Positions 12,148-24,486 of a stretch of DNA of 64,000 bases are shown one piece after another. Below the pieces are notes generated by a model. The model did no database searches. It saw nothing but the letters and a program-made list of their open reading frames with translations, and was not told where the DNA came from. Each line of letters begins with the position of its first letter. Position 1 is the first letter of the stretch. The stretch comes from Bugula neritina. Taxonomy: Eukaryota; Bryozoa; Gymnolaemata; Cheilostomatida; Bugulidae. The stretch covers positions 1 to 64,000 of the forward strand of contig CAXIUT010000037.1 of assembly GCA_964035545.1 (NCBI GenBank), written 5' to 3'. The translations under genes were made by a program, and so were the position numbers.

Positions 12148-15100
12148 ATGGCTTAGATCACCCTTACCAAATAGTAAAAATAGTTCAACAAGCAGCTTAA
12201 TCAACATCTTGAAAGATATCTTTCGCTCAGAGATTGGTCTTAACTTGCAGCTTGGCTAAATAAACTTAAACATCAGTTTGCATAGAAAAAATGTATCGTT
12301 CAAGATAAAAATATTCTACAAACTTTATTGAAACGTCTGGCCACAAGTCTTAATGGAGCATTGCCAGTTGCTCTTCATGAGGCTACTCTTGAATTATACG
12401 AAATGCTTTTTCAGCAGTCGATCATTTCAGGTACATATCGTCAGAATTAGCTTAATAACTTCCCACCACTTGCATTGGAATTTTTTCATTTTTCACACAA
12501 GCTAATGGAAAAAATAAAATAAGGATAGTATAATTATTTGCAAAATATCTACCAAAATTTGGGACTGATATTCAAGTACTAGCTACAGGATTGATAATCA
12601 CAATCTTGCCTTCTCTTAATGAAATGCATTAAACTTTAGTTAGATAGGTCAACAATTTACTTGATCTATTGGCTAAACCTGAATATATTGGCTTAGAAAC
12701 ACTGAACTAAACTATTTGGGTAGCTATTCTAAGATCACCTTCATGTCGTGTGGCTGGACTAAAATATATTTCTGCAAAATTAGGTCGAGGTTTTTAAGAA
12801 GAAGAAAAAGATGAATAAGATAATTTTTGGAATGAGCCTTCAAGTATGAAAAAAATGGAATAGGTTTAATAATAAAGAAGTCCTGGCACAAAGATTAAAG
12901 AAAGTGATTTTAAGGAATTACTCAGATAATATTGTCCAAGAATATAAACTTTAGTAATAAATGCCTTGACTCTGTGTATTGAAGACAGTAATATTCTAGC
13001 AATTAAATCTGGTCTTGATTTCTTATATAAATATTTACCTCTTCGTAGTGATGTTCTTGAAGATCAAGGAAAGACAAGAATGACAAAATGCGTTGTTTGG
13101 TTACTTGGAAGAAGAGATACTTCTGTTACTAGAAAAATCAATCTTTGGCTTTTTGGAAAGCCAGATGATTAAAATAAATATAATATTCAAGAAAAAACAA
13201 CTTTATTTTGTCATAGATGCACTTATTGGATTTCTTCAAGGAGATAATCAAATAGAACCCATTAAAATAGCTTTTAACTTACTTACTTAACATGAATAAA
13301 TACCTAAAATGGTTCTCAGGGAGCTAACTCCTCATCTTCTTTAGTTTTGTAGAAAACAATAAAATAATCCTTAATCAATTAAAATTATGCATAGATTAAT
13401 ATAAAGATTACAATCTCATCTGTATTTTGTTTCTTAGTCTATTTCTTAAGGAGTATTTAAAGCAATTTAACATCATGATTACCCTACAGCTCAAAAATTA
13501 CTTAATCTATCTGTTTTCTTTCTCAATAAGATTCTTAAACCATAATAACAAAAATCTCATATAAGACCATTTCTCAACATGCTTCTTGAATCCTCAGTAA
13601 GATCTAAATGGGAAAATAATTAGTTTTCAAGAGTAGCTCTCAAACAAAGTTTATAAATGATTGAAAAATATAAATAACAGCTTAAATAATCTCCTCTCAC
13701 TTCTCAAGAATAAACCTTATTAGAAGGACATGCTAAACTATATGCATAACTTATCTAAAAGGCAAAATAAAAGGAACTCTAGGGAAAATTACTTGAAGAG
13801 TAAATATATTTAGTTAGCAGATTGCTCGTTAAATCTGAATAAATTTTTAAGGTTTTCAGTTAGAACTGGGTAACAACTTTACTTGACAATTTAGCCTTAA
13901 CAAGTCCTCAACATTTTCTTTCACCTATATAGATAATAGGATAGGCATTAGAAAGATAAGGAAATTTAAAGAAATCTATCATTTATCGAGCAGAAGATTC
14001 TTCGAAAAATAATTGTATTCGCGTTAGTCTTAGCAAGATCTGGGGTATTCTTTCTCTTGGTCATTTGCAAAGTAAAGTTATTCCTCTCTTGATAAGAATG
14101 GTTAAATATTTTTCCTTCTTTCTTTTAGCAATTACTTGATTCAGAATTTGCTCAGAGCGGTTAACTTGCAATTATTAAGTTTCGTCTTTTTTGGTAGGTT
14201 AGTCCTAAATATCCCTATATTATGAGTACAGATCAAGTTTAATAATCAAACAAATATGGACTATTTCGAATGCTAGAATTTCTTGACTCAGGCAATCCTC
14301 TTGTAAAATATCATTCTCACTTATGGATTACATAAGCTTATCAATCTTATCATCGGGTTCTCAATCCTATTCTTTAAATATGCTTAAACCTAAAAATTGT
14401 TGGTATAAAACTCCTCAAGGTCAATATATATATGCTATTTAACCCTAAACGAAACGGATTATTGAATCTTTGAGATATATCAAATCTCTGGTAAGACTTG
14501 TTTCCTTAACAGTTCAATAAATATGCCTTTAAGCCATTAACGACCAAAATATTACCTTATTATCGCATTTTCAGAGGATAAGATCCTTCTGTTAATGAAC
14601 ATGAGGAAGTCCCTTACATTGCTCCTCTTCTATAATTAATAGTTCGTTTCACATAAAGTAAATTCGTTGGTGGAGACAACAAAGGAGTTGATCTTGCAGC
14701 TTGTGAACTGCTATAAACAATTACTCAAGTTACTAATACATATGAATTAAGTGGTTATTTATTGAAAAATCACTTTCGAAGTATTTAAGATCTTTACATT
14801 TTGCAACAGTGAATGAATAGCATTTACTTCAAATACAATTGCTGAGTTTATTGAGGTTAATTTTGGTCGGATCTAATGTAAAAAGGCTCAGTGATGGAAG
14901 TATTCTGACAGACATAATAGTTCATTAATCGTTTTCTTCTACTATTCTTGAAGGAGTTGGTTCTTCATTTCCTTATATTAAACAGAGATTTGTTTTGGTT
15001 TTTGAATGAATGTATTCCTTTGATATTAGAACGTCATTCTAATTGTAGTGAGGTAGTTAGTCGAGTCTTTAATACTTATACCAATAAAATAGCTTATGCT

Positions 15101-17342
15101 AACTCAAAGAAAGTTGAAGCTTCAAGTTTAAAAGATTTGCAAATATCACAAAAAAATGCATAAATATTGATTCTTTTCGAAGGAGTAAAAGAACTTTTAT
15201 CCCAATTTATGAACTTACATCTTCAACCTTTTGATAAGTAAAAGACACAACATGATACTGACTCAGGTCTTTTTAGCTTTTATAGTTATAAAGCTTTTAT
15301 TCATTTAAAAATCTAAAGAAAACCTGGCTCAACTAAAAACAGAAAGATCATTGAAGAACAATTTATTTCTGAACTTCCTCAACTACTTGCTATCATAGCT
15401 GCCTGTTGGACATCCTCCTAGTTGCACAGTCAATATGGATTAACTAAATTAGGTCTTCCACTCTTCAATTATGAAAGCTTTCTAACTTTTAATAGAAATT
15501 TAGGATTAGCTCAAAGTAAACTATAAACTGAATAAACTATCTAAAGTTACTTAGTCAATCTTTTTAGAGTTCTTTTGAATACATATCGTAACTAAACTAT
15601 GAGAGCTCTAGTAAAATGTTGGAGAGATTCTGTTAAAGATCCTTAAACAAGAATTAAACTGTTATAATTGCTCATCTTTAGTGCACTTCCTATTTAACAT
15701 TTCTATGCTATGTTGGGATAAGCAATGGCACCGGAAAGAAGTAATAAAAAAGAAGACCTGGAACACTTTAATTTGAACATAGTTCAGAGCAAGATGTCTT
15801 ACAACTATGTCTTGCTTTCTCTCAGAATAGTTTCCAAAATGCTGGACTTTTCCAACCTCATAATCTTCTTAATATTTGGCTTGCTTTCCTGAGATTTATT
15901 AAGCTATTTTAAAACACAAGAAGTGTTTTGACTCTTTTCACATTGGTAGAGTTGATAGATGTATTTCTTTTAAAGAATAATCCTAAAGAAATCATTAAAG
16001 ATGAAAAAATTAAAAAAGAATGGCCGTTTATTGGTCTAATATTTACATAACTAATCTCAGTGTGCAGTGGAAAACTAAAAATAGATATTGCATCAGTCAA
16101 AAATCTTAAATTCAATGATATTTTACCTTTGCCTTCTTCAGCTTATCATGTCCTCAATACTAGTTTGAAGTAATAAAATCAGATGCCTTTAGCATTTCTG
16201 AGTTGGTAATAAATCCATCCTTCTAAGGGTAGTGAATACATGCGCTTGATCGGATTACTGATAGCTCGTAGAGTAAGTTTTAATTTTCTTTTGAATCAAT
16301 ATTCTGATAGTTAAATAAACCTCATAAAAAAAGCAAGAGAAGTCATAGTGGCTATTCTTCCTTTAGTTGAAGATAAAGAACAAAAAGATTTGATGGTATA
16401 AGGTGCAACTTAAGTTATTTTATGTTTACTTTAGAAGAAACCTATTTTTGTTAAATAACTTAAAAATTAGATTCTTCATATTTTTAATAAAGAAGATTTC
16501 TTTATTTGTTCTAGTAAAACTCTACAGAACTGGGCTAAAATTATTGATCTCTTGATTGATAATAATAAGGATCATGATATTTTCCAATAATATCTTGAAA
16601 AAGTATCATTGGCTAATTCTATTTTTAGTAGCTATACTTTTTAGACAAAAAAGAAGATCAAATCTTTTTGAAAGAATCTGTTTTATTCTTTACTCTGGTA
16701 AAAAAGATAAGTATACTTAAAAAGCTCAATTACTTATTGATAAAATTATAGAGGTGACTAAAAATACAGAAGTACCGCAACCAGTGTTAATTCTTATTTT
16801 TTTCTGTATTAGAATTCTTATTCTGAGAACTTCAGCTGAAAAGTTAACAAAACTACTGGCTAACATTTGGCAAAATATTATATTCCTTCTTACAAAAACT
16901 TTCAACACTTCTGCAAAACAGAATCAACTAAACCAACATTGGCTGCTCTTAAACTCATTGAAATGATATCATTGATGCAAATAGCCTAATTCATCCACAT
17001 CAATGGATGTTTTTCTATGATTTTGTGGGAGTTAAATTCACTAGTGATCCTGCCTAAAATGGAAAAGAACTTAAACTGAGTATCTATCCTAAAATATATC
17101 AATTTTTTGCCTTTGGGAGTTAGAATGGTTCGAGAAGAAGTTCCTAATCTCTAAGAGAAGAGGCATTTGATTATCAAAGAGGATAAAATTGACGATATTG
17201 AGCTACTAAGACTAAAGCTTTATTGTTGAGTTCGTATCTGGTGGCAAGCAATGGATGTAAAATGCATTTCGATATGAGGTAGGTGTAGGAACTAATTGAT
17301 AACGACTTTCTCAACTTGGATGAGTTCATATTCAAGGTTTGA
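12148..17342 (+). CDS. DOP1: DOP1/Dopey family protein
   Basis: A roughly 1700-residue Dopey protein. The N-terminal Dopey domain is recognisable (LPVALHEATLELYEMLF; YLPKFGTDIQVLATGLII), as are the middle (FRMLEFLDSGNPLVKYHSHL) and the C-terminal leucine-rich domain (FFCIRILILRTSAEKLTKLL). DOP1 works with Mon2 and the P4-ATPase Neo1 in endosome/Golgi trafficking. Introns: 12431-12450 (20 nt), 14101-14128 (28), 14491-14512 (22) and probably 14781-14809 (29). The frame also shifts at homopolymers near 13192-13197 (A6), 14392-14396 (A5), 14935 and 16647-16652 (A6), and near 16960-17200. Dopey similarity continues across each, so they are best read as single-base assembly errors, although a pseudogene is not excluded. 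Stop at 17340-17342. Confidence 0.85.
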
Positions 17343-17399
17343 TTTCTAGAGTTATCATTGTATGTATTATATCTATTGAACCAAATATTATTAAAATAG

Positions 17400-18896
17400 A
17401 TGCTGATTGCAATAGTGCATACAACTAATTTCGGTAAAATAGTTATCCATAAATATCCATACTAAAAAATACAACTAGAGCAAGAAGGTCTTTAAAAGTT
17501 GCAATCAACTGAAATACTTTAACTTATGTCTTTAAACTTTTGACTATTGTACATTCATATTTATAAAGTTGCAATTTATCGTAAACGTAATTTGATTTCA
17601 ACTTCTTCAGGTCCTCTTCCTGAAAAGGCGATAGTTGAGATGTTTACTGCTAATTAGAAAAGTTCTTCTGTGGTTTTGGGTATTGATGATGATTGCGTTT
17701 TGGTGACTCGATCATCTTTTCTTTCAAACAGAAAAACTAACAATCAATCTGAATACTAATCTTTTAGTGATAATGTGATTATGTATGATATTTATGACAA
17801 TGTAAAATCACAGGTTTTATCGATTACTTTAATTTGGAAGCAATAGTCATTTGAAAACGTAGAAGATACTAAAAATAGGTTATCTTTTTTATTGGGAGTT
17901 TTGGAAAGAAAAGAACAGAATGAACAATTTTTGACAAAAGAGATTAATAGAATTATGGAATAAAGACAAAAACTTAAAAAGAAAATTAAAGATCTATTAA
18001 ATGTTAATACAAAATAGAATAGTAATAACTATGAGTAAATAAGAATCAAAATACTTGCTCGTTAGATTTAAAATACAGCTAAAACTGTTCGTGATCAAAT
18101 CTCTCTTTTCCTTTTGCTCAAAAAGTATCACGAATGTTGGATAAAGGGATAAATTTTCTAACTCAAATAATATGAAAATTACTGGGAAGGGACCATTGGA
18201 TCTCATACTGATCTATCAGAACCAACTCCTGAACTAATAGAAAGTCTGTAACACAAAACATTAGTCATAATTCCACCTAAATTAGCAGAACTACCTCAAG
18301 TTTTGTACTCAGAACGAGTAAAACATTTATATGAAAGAGGATTTTCATTTAATAATTACTCAATTAAACAGCTTTTGTAGAAAAATAAATAGATGGTGGC
18401 ATCTTAATTATATCATACTGCTAATTTTTTATTAAAAAATAATTTAGCAGTCGATATCTATCCAATTGTGCACCCGTCATTTTATAATTTGTTCTGTTTG
18501 AGGGATCTTCCTTCTAGATCATTGATTTAAAAGTTTAATAATCGCATCTTTCCTGGTAAAAGTCTACTAGATATTCTTAATGACTATTCTAAATACAAAG
18601 TTGCTACGGAATAGGAATAAACTTTAAAATATCTGCTTTTGAAGGGAATAGTTCGATAGGTTGCTATTTATATCTATCGTCGCCCTTCAGGTGATCAAGA
18701 TCGAGAATAATATGATTCCAATGAGAAGTTGGTGTATGAATATATTGATAAGTACAGCATGACCAATAAGGATCTTAATTATTTGCTTGCAGTTGAGCCT
18801 TTGTGTTATCGTTCTGGATCACTGTTAAGTAATATAATCAAATTCATCAAAAACCACTCAAAAGAGTGGGGATTTTACTTTGTTGAGTCGATATGA
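17400..18896 (+). CDS. Possible NPRL3-like (GATOR1) protein
   Basis: The frame from ATG 17400 starts with a beta-strand pattern (LIAIVHTTNFGKIVIHKYP) like the longin-type N-terminus of Nprl2/Nprl3. An apparent one-base loss at the A-run near 17462 and a 20-nt intron at 17549-17568 join it to a long frame ending at TGA 18894-18896, about 490 residues. The centre holds a Lys-rich helix; the C-terminal half carries segments such as LIQKFNNRIFPGKSLLDIL that could be winged-helix. NPRL3 is part of the GATOR1 complex that restrains TORC1. The match is weak and rests on overall pattern; treat it as an uncharacterised protein unless profile searches agree. It begins 58 bp after DOP1. Confidence 0.4.
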
Positions 18897-18963
18897 TCTT
18901 TTTAACTTTTAATTTTTGATTTGTAAAGATATAAAAGGGTATTGAAGTAATTCTATAATACAT

Positions 18964-19354
18964 ATGCCCAAAGTATTTGTTTAGTACTTATAAGGTGAAA
19001 ACCTTTATGTTTGCATGCGTTGCCAAACACATCTCAGCTCTTTAGGTGAACTTGTCTCCAAAGCTTTCCGTGGTCAACATGGTACTGCCTACCTATTCAA
19101 TTCTGTGTATTTCTGTTTTTATTCAGAATTAATGTTAGATCTGGTCCTCCTTCACGTAAAAGTTTGACTACTGGTATTCACACAGTCTGTGATATATTTT
19201 GCGTTGTTTGTAACATTCCTGAACCAGTTGGCTGGAGATATGTTAGTGGATATTGATATAGATAGCTGCAGAGTAACAGGATCAGAAGTACAAAGAGGGA
19301 AGATTTATTTTGTAAGCAGCATTAATTGATAAAGCACAATGGAATTCAGATTGA
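18964..19354 (+). CDS. YPEL: Yippee zinc-binding protein
   Basis: A short gene with two 20-nt introns (19107-19126 and 19242-19261). Splicing gives an exact Yippee fold of 116 residues: the first zinc pair CMRC near residue 18, the block FRGQHGTAYLFNSV, then TTGIHTVCDIFCVVCNIPEP with the second zinc pair CVVC, and the tail QKYKEGRFIL. Spacing and length match the ~120-residue family. Yippee proteins bind one zinc and are linked to the nucleus and centrosome/CTLH E3 complexes in animals. The two introns each break conserved motifs if retained, which makes this gene the clearest proof of 20-nt introns in the window. Confidence 0.95.
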
Positions 19355-19388
19355 TTTTCATATCCAAAACCTTTAATAATGCTATTTA

Positions 19389-22300
19389 ATGAATCAACAC
19401 AAGAAACCATCTACTATTGTATAACAAAATAAACCATAATTACAATTAGCATTACTATCACCTGAGATATAGGACAAAGAAGTAGCTGAAAGATAAATCT
19501 CAATCAAAAATGGATCATTATATGAGTATAAAGTTGTAGGAGATCAGTCACATGAACACAATAGTATCCATAACAAGAAATATACAGTTTGGACTTTTGT
19601 GCCTTTGGTGATGATAGGATAATTCAGGCATTTCTTTAATTTATTCTATCTAATTACTGCTATTTCGCAATTTATACCTGTTTTTAAAGTTGGACTTCTC
19701 TTTACCTATCTTGCTCCTTTACTAGTTGTTCTTCTACTTACTTTGTTGAAAGAAGGATATGAAGATTATCATAGATACAAAACAGACAAAGAAATTAACT
19801 CGCTTCTTTTCAAGTAAAACTACAATTATCAAGTAAAATTTAATTAAACAAAAAAATATCAACCAAATCTGAATAACTGAAAGTAGGAGATATCATTGAA
19901 GTCAATCCTGGAGATAACATACCTGCTGATTGCATTTTTATCTCCTCTTTGTACTTTATAATTAATCTAGAGACCAGCAATCAACAATGTTTATCAAAAC
20001 AGATCAATTGGATGGGTAAACAGATTGGAAATTGAGGAAAGTAGCAATTATGGGATAATTTCCTTAGGAATTCAGAGTGTAATTGAATCATCCTTAAGCT
20101 GGTATTTATTAATTTGTTGGAAGTTTAGATATATCTGGTGTAAAAATGAGTCTTAGTTTATAAAATACTTTGTGGAGAGGAGCGAAAGTAGCTGTTGGTC
20201 ATGCTTTATTGCTTGTAATATACACTGGTAGAGATACTAAACTTTCACTAAATTCTAAATAATCTAGAAATAAATTCGGAATACTCGATGAGTAGTTAAA
20301 TTTATTCAGTAAAGTTCTTTTTTTAATTTTACTTATTCTTTCTATATTGCTTGTATTACTTAGAGGTCAATATGTTTCTTTTATCAATTGCATTATTTTT
20401 CTTATAAAATATTTTTTATTACTATGCTCTATAATACCAATTAGTATGCGTGTTAATCTTGATTTTGCAAAACTTCTTTATAAGTATCAAATTGATAATG
20501 ATTAATAGCTTTAGGGGTGTCAGTGTAGAAATAGTAATATTCCTGAATAGTTGGGTCGTGTTCATTATGTGCTAACTGATAAGACTGGAACTCTTACTTG
20601 TAATTAGATGTTGTTTAAAAAGTTAATGATTGGATAAGCTTTATCTTTTGATAGTTAGGAAATTGATAGAATTCGAAAAATACTTTAAAAATAAGAGTAT
20701 AATAACTATGATTAACTAACTCGATATAAACTTGTGAATTCTTTGTTTGCTTTAGCGATATGCAACAATGTGATTACTGCCATTGAGAATGAATAAAGGA
20801 TATTGCAGGGAAGTTCTCCAGATGAGTTAGCTTTGGTTAAATTTGTTTAATAAGTCGGATTTACTTTGAAAGAGAGAAACGACGAATATTTAATCATTAA
20901 TAACATTTAAAATTAATAAAATTATTAGATACTAGATATATTTCCTTTCACATCTTAGTCCAAATGCATGGGAATAATAGTTAAAACTAATGATCAAATA
21001 ATATATTATCTAAAAGGAGCAGATTCTGTTATGCATGATAAAATTCCTCCTCTTGATGCTCACTACATGTCTGAAACTTGTCTGGATCTTGCTAGAGAAG
21101 GATTAAGAACATTAGTTGTTACTAGAAAAATCCTTTCTTAATAAGGTATTTTCCTTTGTTATTTAGTTTATTCTCGATGGAAAAGATAGTATGTTAATGC
21201 TTGCACAAGTCTCAAAAACAGGTAACAAAAAATATCATAATGCCGTTTGTCTTTAGATCAAGGCATGTAGTTTATATGTGTGACTGGAATTGAAGATAAA
21301 TTGCAAGAAGGAGTGGTTGAAACAGTGGCTTCTCTTAGATCTATTGGTATCAAGGTGTGGATGTTGACTGGGGATAAAATATAGACTGCTATCTGTGTGG
21401 GAAGGGCAATTAAATTGATACAAGGTAGAGATTAGCTTTTATTTGTTATTGAGGGTGTGAGTAGTTAAAAAATGTTTTGTTAGAAAATGGATTAACTATA
21501 TAAGTAACTACAAATTTAAAAATATTCTTTGTCTGATAGTATTAAATGTGTATTGGTTATTGATGGAAAATCTTTATATTATGCTTTAAACAGCTTTAAA
21601 AATTAATTTTTTAATTTAGTAGTTAGATTACCTGCAATAATCTGTTCTAGAGTCTCTCCTACTCAAAAGGCTGAAATAGCACTTTTGGTTCGTGAATTTG
21701 GATAAGGCAGGGTTTTGGGCATTGGTGATGGAGGCAACGATGTTGCTCTTATTCAAAGCGCACATGTAGGTGTTGGTATTTATGGACTTTAAGGAATCCA
21801 GGCTGCTTTAGCTAGCGATTTTTCAATATCGAAATTTAACGATTTGAATGGACTGATGTACTGGCATGGAAGACTATCATATCGTCGAAGTTGCATGCTT
21901 TCTCAATTTATCATTCATAGAGGTGCTATAATTACAATAATGCAGACAATATTTTGTATTTAATATTATTTTGTAACTTTGCCTATCTACAATAGTTTCT
22001 TACTTCTAGGTTATTCGACTATCTTTACAATGCTACCTGTCTTTTCTCTTGTCCTTGATGAAGATTTGACCAGACAAATGGCCTTAGATTATCCTATTTT
22101 ATACAAACGCTCGCAAAATGGTTAAGAACTGTCTGTTGCTACTTTCATATATTGGATATTTATTTCTGTGTATCAGGTACATCATTTATCATTTAGGGTA
22201 GTATTATTATGTTAGTTATCGAGATGTTAGTTAAAAATTAAAGCTTTTATATGATAAGCACGATATCTTTTACTTGTCTTGTTATCATTTAATTTTTAAA

Positions 22301-22592
22301 TATCTTTACAGAGTTACATAGAATTAAGTTTGCTCAAATAATAAGTATTTTTACATCTTTAGGTTTATATTTGTTACTTATTTTCTTATTTAAAAATGTT
22401 CTAAATGGAATCTAACTCTTCTAAGTAAAATATATTATTCCTACTTTTGCTATAGTGTTTATAGCTTGGGGACCTCCCTTCTTGATCGAAGTATTTAAAA
22501 GAATTATAAATCCAACTGAAGAACAAAAACTTATGAGAAATAGTTAAATTCTTTCAAAATAATCTTCTGAAAAGGAAACAATCGAAACTTGA
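19389..22592 (+). CDS. NEO1: P4-ATPase phospholipid flippase, Neo1/ATP9 class
   Basis: About 1047 residues with introns at 19951-19970 (20 nt), 21146-21166 (21) and 22177-22196 (20); one base appears missing in the A7 run at 19850-19856. Motifs in order: [16 protein letters not shown] in TM1-2, [16 protein letters not shown] in the actuator domain, DKTGTLT (phosphorylated Asp) near 20578, KGADSVM nucleotide-binding, [17 protein letters not shown] and [14 protein letters not shown]7-10 fill the C-terminus. The TDQLDG..DWKLR signature and short termini are typical of ATP9A/B and yeast Neo1, which work without CDC50 but with DOP1. The actuator DGET glutamate is Gln here, encoded TAA; this residue normally drives dephosphorylation. 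Confidence 0.9.
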
Positions 22593-22640
22593 ATTATTTT
22601 ATATAGTCAGTTAATATAAAATAAGAATGATTCATTAATA

Positions 22641-24391
22641 TCATTTAAATTGTTTTTTCTTGCCAATTGATCTATCTAGTTCTCTGACATATTAAACTCC
22701 TTTAAGAAATCCTGAACTTTTTACTGTAGCTAATTTATTAAATTTAATTGGACTTTTGCTTCTAGCAGTAGCTAATCCTTTGTTAGAGCTAGTATATAAA
22801 GAATCTTTTATTTATTTGCTCTTGCTTTTATCTCGAATACTTTTCATATTTTTTTTCTTTGATCCACTATGATAAGAAGTATCTTTTTTTTACTTCGATA
22901 AAAGTTTAGCCAATCCAACTGAAGTATAAATATTATCTTCTTTATTAGTTTTCTTTCTAAAAAAGTTATCTTTTTCTTTGCTTTTACTTCTTTTGTTTTG
23001 AGAATGTTCACTATTTCTAGATTTTCCCTTTCCCTTAGTACTTCTGTTTGATTGCTGACTAATATCTTTTACCATTCGACTTTTAATTGGTTTTTTTGAT
23101 AATCTAGCTTCCTGATAGTACTCGTATATACCTTCATCATGATATCTTAAATAGAAAAACATGTCAAACAGTTTGTCATATCTTCTTTCCATTCTTAACT
23201 ATTCCCAGTTGAATTATTTTTAGGTAAATTAACTATGAATATAATTCATGTAAAGGTTAAGACGGGTGGGCATTAATTATTGTTTACTTTGTATTTTTTA
23301 CCAATTAATATTTTTTAACCATTTTGATTTTCTTATTTAATGATAGTTACATAATCTTTGAGAAGGATTTTCTCGAATTAATGCTTAAACTAACTATCTG
23401 AAAGCTGGTGAATTGCCTTAATATGAAGGTTCTTAGTCTCTGAAGAAAGGAGGAACTCCTCTAACCATTTCATAAATGATAGCTCCCATAGTATAAAAGT
23501 CAGCAGGATAGCTATAGCCTTCATCTTATTTAGTTTAGTATGCCATATACTATGGACTACCACAATGAGAATAAGCAAGATCTTATTTTTCAATATTAAT
23601 TCGACATAATCCGAAATCACCAAGTCTGAGATGACCATCAAAATCTACCATGATATTTTAAGGCTGTATAGCGATATAAATACCTTCAAATCTCGATATA
23701 AAACCTTATTTTTATGAAGTTATTCCATTGCAAGCATAACTTCTGCAAAGCATAGTTTAGACTCTTCCTAAGTGAGTCTTTTCTGAGTCAGATGATAGAA
23801 AAACTCTCCTCCTGGATAGAACTCAAGAAGTAAGTTGAGATGGGCTTCGCTTTAGAAAGCTGCTTATAGCTGAGTAGCGAAAGGAATATGTGGAATTATT
23901 TCACATAGGATTTTTTTTTCTCTTAATACACTTTCTAAAGTTTTGAATTATTTGAAGTATTCTTTCTTAATTTGTTTTAAAGCAAATAATTTGGCACTAG
24001 CTAAGTGTCTAACCAAAAATACAGCAGCTGAGATTCCTTAACCTAGACATGCCAAAAATTTAAAGTCAGCGAGAGTAGGTCCAGTTTATTAACTTACAAA
24101 TTACTGAAGAATCAGATCGAAGCATTGATTGTTTTTAATTCCAGCTAGCTTGTATTAAGGTCTTTGTAGAGCATAATCTAAAGTAAAGAATCCTTCTCTT
24201 GAGGCCAATCCGATGATAAGCTAAAACTTTCTTGCTAACTTTTATCTAACTTAATAGATGAGATCACCAACAGAATCATTAGTTTTCATGGTGATGCGAA
24301 GTAGGTGTTAGTCTTGATAGTAGATGTGGAGGACAATTGGCAGTGGTTGTCTTCTGACTGTTTATTCTGATTAGTTCCGAACTTTATACAT
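22641..24391 (-). CDS. AGC-family Ser/Thr protein kinase
   Basis: 576 residues with one 20-nt intron (23664-23683) directly after the catalytic RDLK. The N-terminal ~115 residues look like a small beta-grasp regulatory region. The kinase domain follows: FLACLGQGISAAVFLV glycine loop, FALKQIKK (ATP-binding Lys), YRDLKPQN catalytic loop, LGDFGLCR, and VRGVPPFF in the C-lobe, the AGC pattern seen in S6K/AKT/NDR relatives. The APE motif is degenerate (MAYQ instead of APE), and DWWSLG appears as DFYTMG. A Lys/Ser-rich tail of ~180 residues extends to the TGA at 22641-22643. The Walker-type invariant Lys, HRD Asp and DFG Asp are all present, so activity is likely. It converges on the flippase gene with 48 bp between stops. 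Confidence 0.85.
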
Positions 24392-24486
24392 TTAATTTCT
24401 ATTCTTGCTAACCAACAAATATTATATATTTCTGAATCAAATTTTAAAAAAACCAGCTAATTAAAAATATTTATAAAACATAAGAT

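Noticed and set aside
22641-23192. Separate basic protein downstream of the kinase
   Set aside because: It continues in frame from the kinase domain without a stop; it is the kinase's C-terminal tail.
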